A stretch of 64,000 nt of DNA. Source: Pollenia angustigena (taxonomy: Eukaryota; Arthropoda; Insecta; Diptera; Polleniidae). Each line of letters starts with the position of its first letter. Position 1 is the first letter of the stretch. The DNA is taken from NCBI GenBank assembly GCA_930367215.1, contig OV884056.1, forward strand, positions 248,709,127 through 248,773,126. The letters run 5' to 3'. Of the stretch, positions 22,926 through 33,844 are shown in pieces. The notes under the pieces were generated by a model. That model made no database searches, was not told where the DNA came from, and saw only the letters and a list, made by a program, of their open reading frames with translations. Both the position numbers and the translations under genes were made by a program.

Positions 22926-23450
22926 TTTTTTAAGCTGTAGTAAATCTATGTGGGACTCGTGTCTTTAGTTATTTCACCAAACAAAATTTCACCACAATAT
23001 CAATATTTGTTGCGGTTTAAGGCTTTTATAGTTGATTTTCGAGTATGGTCTTTATATACGGCGTAGGGTAGATTAAACCCCTATACATCTTCACGAAATT
23101 TTTAATTCTAGTTTTAGCAAACTGCAATGGGCTAAATTTTACAACAATATTATTAAGTTATACGCTTTAAAGCGTAGTAAAGTTTTTCCGAGATTGGGTT
23201 TTATATGGGACATATGATAAATTATGACTTGATCTTCAACAAATTCACGATCTATCGAAATACGGGCTGATTTCGAGTAAATCTATGTTGGACTCGGGTC
23301 TCTAGCTATTTAATCCAACCAATTTTCACGAAAGTATCAACATTTATTGCGGTTTAAGTCTTATTTAGCTATTTTCCGAGACTGGTGTTCCACATTTGGG
23401 CGCCCAACTCTCTTCCTACTGTATATACATTATGGGGTCTTGGACGAATA
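22926..23450. repeat. Noncoding repeat with an internal duplication
   Basis: The phrase beginning AAATCTATGTGGGACTCG (about 22946) recurs diverged at about 23279 (AAATCTATGTTGGACTCG), each followed by TCTAGCTATTT- and TTGCGGTTTAAG-like phrases; period about 333 bases. No ORF. The style matches dispersed noncoding fly repeats. Confidence 0.6.
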
Positions 23451-23662
23451 TTTTAAAGGATTTTCATGCATCACTTAGGGGAATACAACTATAAATAAAT
23501 AAGTTAAGAAATTATATTCCCCTAAGACTTCAATACTTTTGGTCTAATTATGCTAATTTTGTTCCTATCCGCAGAATGAGCTCTGAATTTGACAACTTTT
23601 TTGTAAAATGCTAGATACGCTTTATGTACTTCATAAGCCGCTAAAATCAATGGCTCTTATTA

Positions 23663-24250
23663 TGCTAGAAACACAACTGGGACGATTTTTTAATTTATAA
23701 AAAACTATTAGTCGGGTGTGTCCTAAAATCCGAATCCACTCGAAATGGATTTCTTTTTGCGACTTTCCGCTAATTTAGCAATTTTTACCGAATTTTATCC
23801 ATTCCTTATAGTTTTATGAACTTTTTTTTTTTTTATAAATTTTATGGCTTTTTTGAAATATTAAAATTTTTTGCGAATTTTTGCGACTTTCCGCTAATTT
23901 AGCAATTTTTACCGAATTTTAGCCATTCCTTATAGTTTTATGGACTTTTTTTTTTTTTATCAATTTTATGGTTTTTTTTAAATATTAAAATTTTTTGCGA
24001 ATATTTGCCATTTTGCAATAGAAGCGAATTGTCCCTGTAATTCTTTACAGATTTCATGATTTTTAATAAATATTGAACTTTTCTATTACGCTGCGCTTTC
24101 CCAATTTATTATCGCGTGTTCGTTACGCACGACGAATTTCGGTCTACGCAGTGATTGTGTTTACTTTCATATACACCAATGTGTTCTATTTCTGGTGACG
24201 AATATTCGTTGCGAATAATTCGTCGTTCGTCCCAGTTGTGTTTCTAGCAT
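23663..24250. mobile_element. TIR element with an internal tandem duplication
   Basis: TGCTAGAAACACAACTGGGA at the left is perfectly inverted at the right (24228-24250, ending TGTTTCTAGCA), a TIR of 23 bp. Inside, a 124-bp unit starting near 23755 (TTGCGACTTTCCGCTAATTT) is repeated directly from 23879 with few changes. No transposase. Target duplication unclear. Confidence 0.8.
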
Positions 24251-24778
24251 TACTTTCAAAATTATTCCAAACTTATTCATTCATATAAAATAACACACCA
24301 AAAATTGATAATGAAATATGACCCTAAAAAATATTTGGGGGCTTAGATTTGACGATTTATTGTAATTTTGACGATATTTTGTTCCGAAGTTAGCAAAGTG
24401 TGGATTTGCTGATTTTTTTTTAAACTGACGATTTTTTTCAGTCTCCAAAGTCTGAATAAAATATTACAGTTTCTGACAATTTCGTTTTTTATCGTAGAAT
24501 GTTTAACAAGAGCGGAAGGCGGAACGTTATCTTTCGCTAAGCTTTTACGCTGATGTGTGGCAAATCAGCAAAGCAAGAGCGTCAACGTTGTGTCACGAAC
24601 AGTAGTGATAGCTTTCTTGTTTAATAAAACCCACAAATTCACCAGGTCCCAATTAACTTATCTAGGCATGTGGCGTTCTTGGTATTTTTCCAAATTAAAA
24701 ATTTGTAAAGCAGTGTAATGAAAATATTAAAATTTTTTGTGTATTTGGGAATTTTATTTCCAAAATTTTTTTAAAAGG
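24251..24778. other. AT-rich, nothing recognised
   Basis: No gene. CAATTAACTTATCTAGGCATG at about 24650-24670 matches, reversed, a phrase at about 22031-22051 inside foldback FB1, so part of this stretch is a related repeat. Confidence 0.45.
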
Positions 24779-26140
24779 GTTCTTGCGGATCTCGACATCA
24801 ACAAGTCTCCTGAACGGATGGTATACCTGCACTGGTCTTGAAGCAATGCTCTTCGACGCTAGCTCGTCCCTTAGCAAATCTTTTCAGCACTTTATACCGT
24901 ACCGCGGAATTTCCAGTCTATTGGATAGTGGCTAACGTAACGCCAATTCCTAAAAAAGGAATGGCTAATAACCCTAAAAATTACCGCCCAATTGCAATTT
25001 GTTCGGCACTTTCCAAAGTTATGGAGAGTATGGTAAATTACCATCTTGTCAAACATTTAGAGTCAAACTACCTACTAAGCGACCGCCAGTATGGCTTTCG
25101 TAGAGGTCGCTCTACTGGAGACTTACTAGCTCTGTTATCGGAAAAATGGAGCCGTTCCATTGACCATTTTCGCGAAAGTAACGTAATTGCTTTAGATATT
25201 TCCAAGCCGTTTGACAGAGTCTGGCATGGTGCACTCTTGTCAAAACTTGCTGGATTTGTTGTTGGTGATAATTTCTCTCGATTTATATCGAGATTTCTCA
25301 GAGATCGCACTATACGAGTTGTTATAGATGGGGTTTCATCAAACGAGTTCAAGATTCATTTAGGGGTGCCGCAAGGCTCCGTTCTTTTTCCTACTCTATT
25401 TCTTATCTTTCTAAATGACCTCGTTTGTCAAACTTCCAACCCTATCTACTCTTTTGCAAATGACAGCAACATTTGCCATTCGTACTCATTTGAATGCAGA
25501 CCAAGCGTATCCGATGTCGGTGCTATGAGGCAGAATATGAATGATACGCTTGGCCGAGACCTTGACATAGTCTCGGAATGGGGTCGTGCGAATTGGGTCG
25601 ATTTTAATGCCCGAAAAACCCAATGTTGCGTTCTGACGCATAAACGCGCGACAAACCGGGGTGCCTCATCTGTATATATGGGTGGTATAATTATTGAGGA
25701 ATCAGAATCTCTTGATGTTCTGGGCATGAGGATACAATGTGATGTCCGATGGACAGAACATATATTCAAGATGTCGAAAGAAGCATTCAAGTGCCTCGGT
25801 TTTCTAAGACTGTGTAAGATATACTTCACTCCAACTGATCTCCTTACTATTTATACCACCTATATCCGACCGCGTATAGAATACAACTCTCATGTGTGGA
25901 TCGGTGCTTCAAAGTCTATTTTGGAGCTTCTCGACCGCGTGCAGGAGATATGTGGAATAACCTTCCTGCAGAAGTCTTCCCTCTCACTTAAAACATGATT
26001 AAGTTCAAATCGAATGTTCACAAACACTACTCATTCTAGCATCCTTTCCACAACCTATTTTCCTAGTTCCAACACAATGCAATGCATTAGTAGGGGTCAT
26101 CCCCTGAGCGCTGGTCCCAACAGTAAAAAAAAAATTTTAA
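24779..26140 (+). pseudogene. LINE (non-LTR retrotransposon) RT relic, copy 1
   Basis: The longest frame in the window (open 24838-25998). RT blocks in order: NVTPIPKKGMANNPKNYRPI (fingers), LLSDRQYGFRRGRS, NVIALDISKPFDRVWH (motif A, where AKAFD is usual), GVPQGSV (motif B), then SFANDSN where Y/F-A-D-D is required (motif C), and a C-terminal ISLIY-like block DLLTIYTTYIRPRIEYNSHV. The second Asp-Asp is AND, so catalysis is lost. Upstream, 24779-24816 (VLADLDINKSPE) is in another frame, one base out. After LLDRVQ the frame jumps to CGITFLQ, lacking about 75 residues kept by the copy at 40.2-41.2 kb. A CATCCCCTGAGCG tail and an A-run at about 26125-26135 mark the 3' end. Confidence 0.9.
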
Positions 26141-26337
26141 GTAATTTTACTTTTATTATCGTATGATTTTGACACATCGAAATAAAAACGTAAAACGGTT
26201 AAAAGAATGGTAATGCTTCAAATCTTATTTGCAAATAGTGTCGTTAATCAGGAATTGTTTTCGTTAGTTAGCTATTCGCAAATAAAAATTTAATTCACTG
26301 TTTATGCGGCAATTTTCTCTACTTGCAATATATTTAC

Positions 26338-26476
26338 AGCCTGTTCATCGATTTCGAACGTTAACGTTCGCATAGAAAAATTATATTTAAAACAAAAACA
26401 AAATTCGAAAATTTGTTTTTGTTTTAAATGTAAGTTTCTATGCGAACATTGACGATCGAAATCGTTAAACAGGCAG
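26338..26476. repeat. 139-bp hairpin MITE
   Basis: GCCTGTTCATCGATTTCGAA on the left is inverted on the right, ending ATCGTTAAACAGGC, with GTTCGCATAGAAA also inverted inside. The arms of about 60 bp form an almost complete hairpin around AATTCGAAAATT. It is a compact palindromic element like the one at 47740-47881. Confidence 0.75.
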
Positions 26477-28145
26477 TTAAACATGTTTAAGACAAGCAAG
26501 CAATCAAGAGAGATATTCTGTAGTAGATCTGGCCACCCTTTTGCTTAGTTCAGATAATACTAAATCCATTGTAACAAAAACTTCAAACTACATGGGTCTC
26601 ATATTTTTTAATTGAAGGGCAAATTTACTTTTAATTAACATTTACTCTTGCTTAATGAAGAAGCCCTTTAAACAATTAAAAAAAAAAAATTAAAGAAAAC
26701 AGTAGTTGGTAATAAAGTTGTAAGTACACAAATAAATATATTTTATTGTTTTCTTATTTAAACAATATCACAAGCTTCCGTTACTGTAAAACTGTAATTA
26801 ATTTTCAAAGTAAATAGTATATCTGTACCCGTTTCATAATGATAAATTGTATTTATTCTTGGTATTCTCTCAAACATTTCAATATTTTGCAGTTGCTATG
26901 CATAACCTCTACATATTGTTGCATGTGTTCTTGTGTGTCCGACTGTGAATGTGAATGTTGTAAGGTTGGCCATGTCAGTTATCGGAAACACGTGCAGTGA
27001 CTGTAAAAAGTACAAATTGCATTTTTCATCAATCCTGATCAATGTTTTATAGAGAGGAGATGGCAGCGAAAATAAGGCATACCTCACTACTAATGTAAGC
27101 TAAGGCGAATTGAAAATACACTTTGAGCGAAATTTTAAAATTTAGGTTGAGAACCCTTTTAGTCGGATTTAGATAAGTTGAATTTTTTTGAAAGAAGAAT
27201 TTCTTGCTTTGCAATATTAGTGCACTCGGATAAAAACTTTTTCTCAGTGTAATATTGTAATGTTTCATATACATGTTTTATATGACAAATTGATTTTTTA
27301 AGAGAAAAAAAATGGAAAAATTCAGCATTTTTTTTGTCCGTTATATTAATTGAAAGAAAACCTCATCACTTTTTGCCGAAATATTGTTGCAAGAAATTAT
27401 TCTACATTTAGGAAACTACCGCAGAAACTCATCATATTCTTCTGAAAGTTCATAGTAAGTTCTGATTAAAACAACTTTTAAAAATTAATATCGTATTTTA
27501 AAAGCGATCTGAAACGTATGAAACCATCCCTAAAGAGAAATTATAATATTTGGCGAGAGGTTTTTTCATTTAAAATATAGCCTAGTTTATAGATTTTGAT
27601 TCGTAACAACAACCCATAGTGCAAGTGGAAATATTTAAAGCGAAGTTATTAACGATAGTATTTTGATGTTGAAAGCTAAATACGTTTAATAAAAAATATC
27701 CAATTTTGAATAAAAATTCCTCGGGGTTTTTTTTCTTCTACTTTTCCTATTGAAATTCAATTGTTAAAATAGGGAAAGGGAAAAACTTTGAATGAATTTT
27801 TACTCATGATTGGGTTAAATAGAACAGTTTTACTCGGAATGTATTATGCGGGACCAAGGAGTAAAGCATTCAAAGGTAAAGCTAATGTAGATTTAAGGGC
27901 ATGTAAACTGCATAAGAAAACAAATATCAGATGAGCTTCCCAAACGATGTGGTTCTCTGGATATCGAATTCATTGATTTATTGGTTGGATTTACCGGGGC
28001 TTACTGTTAGTCACTTAAGCGCGAGTCTTATAGACACAGTTGAGGTAGGCTCGTGAATCCAACTGTTCCATATCCTAGGCATTATGACCTGGCGTTGATG
28101 AACGGAGATGGTGCTCTCTACCAGAGAATACTTACAGAACTGTCA
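26477..28145. other. No supported gene; faint LINE debris at 27.9-28.1 kb
   Basis: 26477-27890 is AT-rich with nothing recognised. From about 27930 to 28145 composition becomes more balanced and may be the decayed upstream part of the LINE tail at 28641, but no RT motif can be read. Confidence 0.35.
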
Positions 28146-28640
28146 CGAGACGGAAGATTTTGCGTTTTTTTTGTCTCTTTCTAAGAAAGCTGCCCTTTTG
28201 CATTTCCCTTTCATCATCTTCTATGCCGCAATACAATAAACACAAATTTTTTTAGTTTAGATTTATTTGCAAAACTGTTGTAAAAATTAACTTTTAAGTT
28301 CACCACAACACGAGTAAATAATATTTAAGAAAGTAAATAACATTATAAAACAAAACAATATTACTAAATAAATTTTTTTTTGCACAAAAAACAACGTTTG
28401 TTGAACTAATGCATTTGTTTAACGTGGTTTGTGTTTAGTTATTTTTGTTTTGATCACGCCAATTGTGTTGATTGTTGCGGCCTGTTTTTACAACTTGCCA
28501 CTTCACTACCAATACAGCTTTCTGTCTCTTTCTTCGAAAGCTGCCCTCGCAACTGATTTGGGCCTTCTTTACACGTCACTTTTTACAGTTCTTTTAGTAT
28601 TCTATGCTCTCTACTTGGGTTTAATAGACAGCAGATTAGG
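28146..28640. repeat. Dispersed repeat, partner of 17190-17440
   Basis: Sequence at both ends matches the 17-kb copy reversed, but this copy has about 230 extra bases in the middle (about 28200-28430), including AT-rich filler. It contains a hydrophobic 75-codon frame (28429-28656) that is also partly the complement of the frame seen in the other copy; shared repeat ancestry explains it better than a gene. Confidence 0.65.
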
Positions 28641-28935
28641 ACAGTTATCTCAGTGATAACTTGAAACCGGCAACGACGAGAGTGGTTCTGGAATTCAATG
28701 ACTACTGCAGAAGTTGTCATGACGAGAAAGAGGAAGACTAGAAAATTGTGTTTAATTTTCTGCGGCAGTGTCCTTGAATTCGGGACATAAGGGAGAGATA
28801 TCTGGGGAAACCAGTATTTGTAATCTTAATAAAGTTGATTCTTGTCTTCATTGGGAAGATGAATTGGTTAAATTTTGCAGTGAAGTGTATTGAGTAGCTG
28901 CTTTGTAGAATGGGCATTGGCGGTGGGTATCACAA
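28641..28935 (+). pseudogene. C-terminal tail of a LINE ORF2 (I/R1-like)
   Basis: With frame changes the + strand reads RLGQLSQ, then YCRSCHDEKEED, LRQCP and IRERYLGKPVF. The order C-x2-C, acidic stretch, then L-x-CP and an LGKP block resembles the cysteine-containing tail after the RNase H region of I- and R1-type LINEs. Stops break it. Copy ends not determined; the flanking repeat at 28146-28640 may have inserted into it. Confidence 0.4.
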
Positions 28936-29150
28936 AGGAGCTCCCTAGGGAACCCAAGTGAGCTGTCTTCTTGATAGCTGCCCAAGTAACCTTGCCTTAT
29001 CTCAGTAGCAAAATCAACATTAATGATAAATTTTCATTGTTTAAGACAATGCTCAATATGAACTATAATTTTTCACTTAAACAATGCTTGAACACAAGTT
29101 TTTAAACTACTGAAAACCAGACAAAAACAGATGGAGATCTTTCCCATTTT
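28936..29150. other. Gap, nothing recognised
   Basis: AT-rich, with no supported feature. Confidence 0.3.
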
Positions 29151-29155
29151 TTATA

Positions 29156-29239
29156 TGGGTAATTCCATGTCAAATCGACCAGGAGTGGGACCCAACCACT
29201 TTCAATTTTAATAAAATTTGGTGGGAAGGTTCCTTTTAT

Positions 29240-29274
<35 letters not shown>

Positions 29275-30460
29275 CTCTAACTCCCACTGGAGCATAGGGC
29301 GCCAAGGCGATTCGTTAGCAAATTATATTTCAGAAAAGTGGGTTGCTGACCCTCCTTTCTTAGATTGGTGATAGGGCTGCTATCTTCGTGTCCAATCCCA
29401 CGATGCAGTCATGCTTCAGCAAATATTCATGTAATTTGCCTACTTGCCTGAGACGTTAAGATGTACTTTAACCATTCAGGCTTCATGACTGGGCGCCTTC
29501 TCACTTTAGCTAGCTTTCAGAGGAATCTGAAAAGCCATTGCCCGGGAAATACTTGGTCTATGACCGGAAGTAGTGAGTTGCTTGGACAGTCAAACAGAGG
29601 AATCGTTACTGGTCACTCCCAAGTGAATGACAGTCAGAAAACTTTCCGCACTACGTGCACCTATGCTGAAAGTCCCATTTCCCTTTTATCCTATAAAAAA
29701 CTTATATGAACGAAAAAAAATTAAAATTTTTTTTTCAAAAGTTATGTCATATTCAAAATGTCATAATTTCGCCGAATGTGTTCAGCTTATTTCTCCAATG
29801 TCTCGAAAACTACTTAACATACGAAGACGATGTTTATGTCATTTTAAAGACAATACTTGGGGCTACAAGCAATATATTGAAAAATTTATTTTTTGAAAAA
29901 TGTAATATCTCCAACATATTACACTTTAAAACGGACTAAGTCAAAAACCAATTTTGATATTTGGCTGATTTTTTTTATATAATACCTGAAACCGTTCATA
30001 AAAAATCCTTAAATTTTGAAGGAGGTGTTTTTTTCTTTTTTTAGGTATGATGTTTTTTCTTTCGCAACATCTAATCATCTTAAAATATAATATTAATATT
30101 GTTATTTTGAGCAATAAGTACACTGTGCTAGTTGCAAAAAAAAGGACAAGCCGGGCACCTGGCGTTTTAACCTAATTGGGGCACTTATTAGTATTGTGGT
30201 TATTTTGTTGAACTGTTTATGGTTTTTAATCCAAATTTTTAATATTTTTAATTAGGCTAAAGTTCATCAAATTTAATTTTCATTAAATTATTTTTATGAA
30301 GAAATGAATTTTACAACATGAAATTTTTCGATTGCAACCACTCAATCTCTTCAAAGAGGTTTGCCGTTTAACACTCGCAGCCATCGACACGCTGAATCCA
30401 GTGGTGCTAACCGTTTTTTTAGGTTAGCTTTTGTTTATGGTTTTTCAGTTTCAGCAAAAT
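29156..30460. mobile_element. Foldback family, single-arm copy with two insertions
   Basis: Begins GGGTAATTCCATGTCAAATC and follows the arm of the 33845-35520 element through AACGGACTAAGTC to GTGCTAACCG near 30410, with about 10-15% divergence. It has no matching second arm. It carries an RTE-like tail at 29246-29681 and a 205-base insert (about 30183-30385) between AATTGGGG and CGCTGAATCCAG. Confidence 0.8.
29246..29681 (-). mobile_element. 5'-truncated retroelement tail (RTE-like), 14-bp TSD
   Basis: CCTTTTATCCTATA occurs exactly on both sides (29232-29245 and 29682-29695), so this 436-bp block was inserted into the foldback repeat with a 14-bp duplication. On the minus strand it ends GGCGCCCTATGCTCCAGTG, then a TA dinucleotide run (29246-29272). 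Termination in a microsatellite rather than poly(A), 5' truncation and variable-length duplication are known traits of RTE-clade LINEs. No protein frame remains. Confidence 0.75.
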
Positions 30461-31269
30461 ATTTTTGCCTGAAAGGTACCATATACAAATAAAGTTCAAG
30501 AATATACTGTTTTAAAGCCATGTTCTATTTAGATGGATTAAAAATAGTCCCCGAAAAGACTTCATCTATAACAAGATTTCCTTGGTACCATATTGTAATC
30601 GGGTTAACCTCCATTATTAGTATTATTATTATTATTATTATTATTATGATGTATTATTATTATTATGTTCTATGGTTCCTATAAGGAACAAAGGGCCACA
30701 AGCCTATATCCAGTGGAATATTGGGAGCATCGTTATCTTTCAAGGATAAAAAGTCAATAAGTTGGTGTTCATAAAGACCCATAGAAACAGACTTTAAGGA
30801 GAATATAATCAAGAGCATTTTTTTGGGGTCTCCATTAGTGGAATGGTCGCTTCTTGAGCGTTCTTTCGAAACCCGCGGCTTGGGCCAGTTGAATCATCGC
30901 TTTTTAATTTGTTAAATATAAGGTCGGAAGAACGCTATTGCGGGTGGTGTAAAATGGAATAGATTAAATTTGGTCCAAGCTTATTTCCCCATATAAATGC
31001 TACTCCCGAAAATAGCTTACAATGCCCTAAATTCCTTTTAAAAAAGTTTTTAGCCCAAACCCTCGAGTCAAACACTAAACAATGGAGTTTTTGGGAACTA
31101 AAAGAAGTTCCACAAGTGACAAAGTTATCTGAAGATGATGAATATTTTGAGGAAATTAACCAGACCAGTACTGAACCAAAACTGATATGTCCCATAAAAA
31201 TCCCCACCCTAAAATCAAGTAAAGAAAAAAATCTCATATGAAGATATCTAAATAATATTCGGCACAAGC
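30461..31269. other. Unclassified stretch with an ATT microsatellite
   Basis: ATT repeats cover about 30616-30664. The minus frame 30935-31267 (110 codons) shows no recognisable domain and is not called. Confidence 0.4.
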
Positions 31270-31434
31270 AACTTTTACATGCATCTTAACCTCACAGCAT
31301 AATTTTATTCTGCCGGAACCATAATTGCCCGTAGGTACCAAATAGGGTACACCCTCGAGAATTTGCCTCTAAATTTGGTGGGGTAGGGTATCATATGGTC
31401 GGGCTAGGCCAACTACTATACTTTCTTACTTTTT
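31270..31434 (+). repeat. Noncoding dispersed repeat R2, copy 1
   Basis: AACCTCACAGCATAATTTTA, then a CCAAATAGGGTA phrase, and the end GTATCATATGGTCGGGCTAG followed by ACTATACTTTCTTACT. Copies at 32650-32825 and 50645-50825. The end can fold through GGTC/GGCC-type pairing just before the terminal ACTATACTTTCTTACT. Confidence 0.75.
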
Positions 31435-32171
31435 TTGTCTGCTTTGTTTATTTTCCATTTCATTTGTCTTTATTTGTTCCTTATTTTCACTTCTTGTTGC
31501 TCATCTGATTTTCGATGGAAATTTCATTCATTGGAAGTGATTTATTACATAATGATTGTAATAATTTTTCAAAACCCAATCACTTTATAATCCCGTGCGT
31601 ACTTGCAAACACACACACCCACACGCAAACACTTTCAACATCTTTATCTTCAATGGGAGGCGGCACTTGCTGTAGGTGGCGAATGAACAAGACTTTGAGA
31701 ACTTTACGGAACTCACAACGTGTTAAAATTTATGGCGCTGATGACTACAATAACGATGTTGATGTTGTTGTTTTTGGTGTTTATGATGCTGATGGATGTG
31801 ACTGTGATGCTGATGATGTTGCTGTTTGTGGTCCACACTGATTTTGATGTTCATTTCATAAATATTTTTTTTTGTTTACGTATGTACTTCATTGTTGCGA
31901 TTAACATAATGATACTTGAACATTTATTTGTTACAAGTGCATGTGTACTCGTACTGTAAGTGCAGTGTAAACAAAATGTTGTTAATAAAGTCGGAAATGA
32001 ATTAAGTGTTGCCAATTTTATCATTTAGTGGCTAGATTTAATAAATTTTCATTACATACATTTTGTTACATTTAGGACTGGGAAATGCTTTCATTGAGTT
32101 TTTTTTTTACAGTAAAGAAGAAAAAAAAAAATTGTTAGTGAAAACATTGATTTTTTTATAAAACCTTTTCT
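31435..32171. other. No gene; GAT/GTT triplet-rich patch
   Basis: 31735-31840 is rich in GATGTTGATGTTGTTG-type triplets that open frames in more than one phase (31515-31841 and 31720-31959); composition explains these frames. A small ACACAC-rich run lies at 31607-31625. Confidence 0.5.
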
Positions 32172-32460
32172 TTAGATTCACTTCGGAAAATCAAATCTTG
32201 TAACGTTAATTGAACCGCCTTATACTCAATGCAAATGGATGAAACTTTGCAGGCATGCATGACAATACACGAATACATGGGCGTAGCCAGGATAAAATCT
32301 AGGGGGAGGGCAACATTTTTTTATTCGTAAAATGCTTTTTTGACCGCCTATTACTCAATGCAAATGTATGAAACTTTGCAGGCATACATATTCCCGATGA
32401 CAATACACGAATACACAGGCGTAGCCAGGATAACATCTAGGGGGGGGGGGCAAATTTTTT
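32172..32460 (+). repeat. Dispersed repeat, copies 2 and 3 (see 12636-12790)
   Basis: 32172-32325 matches the reverse of 12636-12790 (CTTATACTCAATGCAAATGG, GGCGTAGCCAGGATAAAATC). 32340-32455 repeats its second half and ends in a G-run (about 32442-32451). The two therefore form a partial tandem. Confidence 0.8.
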
Positions 32461-32649
32461 TAAATGTTCTTTTTTAAGAAAAACATTTGTGTTCTTATTT
32501 CTGCTGATATTGAAAATATTTAAAATAACATATCGGCAGGTCAATTCTAAATCATGTTAAGTCTAGTTAGCATGTTTTCAAGTTTTTGAACTTAACTCCC
32601 ATGTTGTAAAATCGAACAAAACTCATATTGATGTTGATGTTTAGATAAT

Positions 32650-32825
32650 ACTCAGCACCAAGAACTCTTATATGAATTTTAACCTCGTAGCATAATTTAG
32701 TTTTGCCGGGTCCATGATGGGCCATGGGTTCCAAATAGGCTACAGCCTCGAAAATTTGTCTTTATAAGCGTGCGTGTAGTGTATCAAATGATCAGGCTTG
32801 ACCGGCTTTTTTTCTTTTTGTGTAT
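32650..32825 (+). repeat. Noncoding dispersed repeat R2, copy 2
   Basis: Shares AACTCTTATATGAATTTTAA, the CCAAATAGG phrase and the end TATCAAATGATCAGGCTTGA with the copies at 31270 and 50645. ATCA.GGCT.TGACC near the end can pair as a short hairpin. Confidence 0.75.
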
Positions 32826-33844
32826 TAATACATTCGCGGACAATTCAATTTCGGTTTGTTCAATTGTGGGGCAGAGGCAGTATTTTCGTATTTTTTGAAG
32901 ATAAATTCCCGGATGACGGAGCAAAATTCTTGAATTAAGAACAAAATTGTGGCGGCTTTCATAAACTCAGTATTGCAAGTAATCACTTAAAGTACATGCG
33001 ATGATAAGACATCACAAATAAAAACAAGCACAAATTTCGCAACCGTTGTGCAGTGAATACGGTAACCATGCAATAATGAACTCAAGACATTGTCTACGGA
33101 GTTTTAAAGCTATACATTTTAGTGTTGCTTTCCAATACTGAGTTTATAAAGTCAGCCTGTATTACGTAAAGGTTTTTAAAAATGTTTTCTGACGGTAATT
33201 GCAGACATGTCCCATTAAATCTAAAAATTGATATCATTGCACACAACGGAAAGTCCCGTCTTGACGGTTCTTGTCATTATGTCCTACTTGGTCATTCAAA
33301 ATTTACATGATGTGACAGAGCGGGCAATGTCGGTAGGATTTAGATTCATCGTTGTTCAAGAAAAAATACTATTTTTTGCTTAAATTAAAATAATGCAAAT
33401 GAGATAAAAGCTCTAGCAGTTACAAGCTGTAACAATAAATTTATTTATTCAGGATACAAAATAAGGACGTTGGTAAAAATAAATAAAACGCTTTCAAAAG
33501 TTAACTGCAGAACAAATAACAAGATTGGACTTAACATAAGTGGTAATCATTAAAACATTTAAAAGGACAAAGAGCAGGTTTGCTGGGCCAATTTTTGCAC
33601 CTTTATGATGTTTCCTTGCGGACATTCGCTTCTTTGCACTTTAACTGAATTTGTCTCCCTTTTTCTAAGGGAGTGTTTTTTAGAAGCATTGATTTTTTTT
33701 TTGAAAATAAGACACAACAAATTAAATGGAATGACCATTATTTTTGCTTAATTACCTCACAAACTCCATGGCAGTTAATGCTTAAAATAATTTATGGCAC
33801 ATGGCTTCTGTGACTGCGTCTTATGATAGGTCAGATAGATAGAT
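32826..33844. other. Nothing recognised
   Basis: No supported gene or element. It ends in a short AGAT run that borders the palindrome. Confidence 0.4.

Noticed and set aside
28429..28656. Hydrophobic 75-codon frame like a membrane protein
   Set aside because: Sequence is shared with a repeat at 17.2 kb in which the frame is not kept; no splice or promoter context.
31515..31841. Asp/Val-rich 108-codon frame
   Set aside because: Triplet GAT/GTT low-complexity run opens several phases at once; no domain or context.
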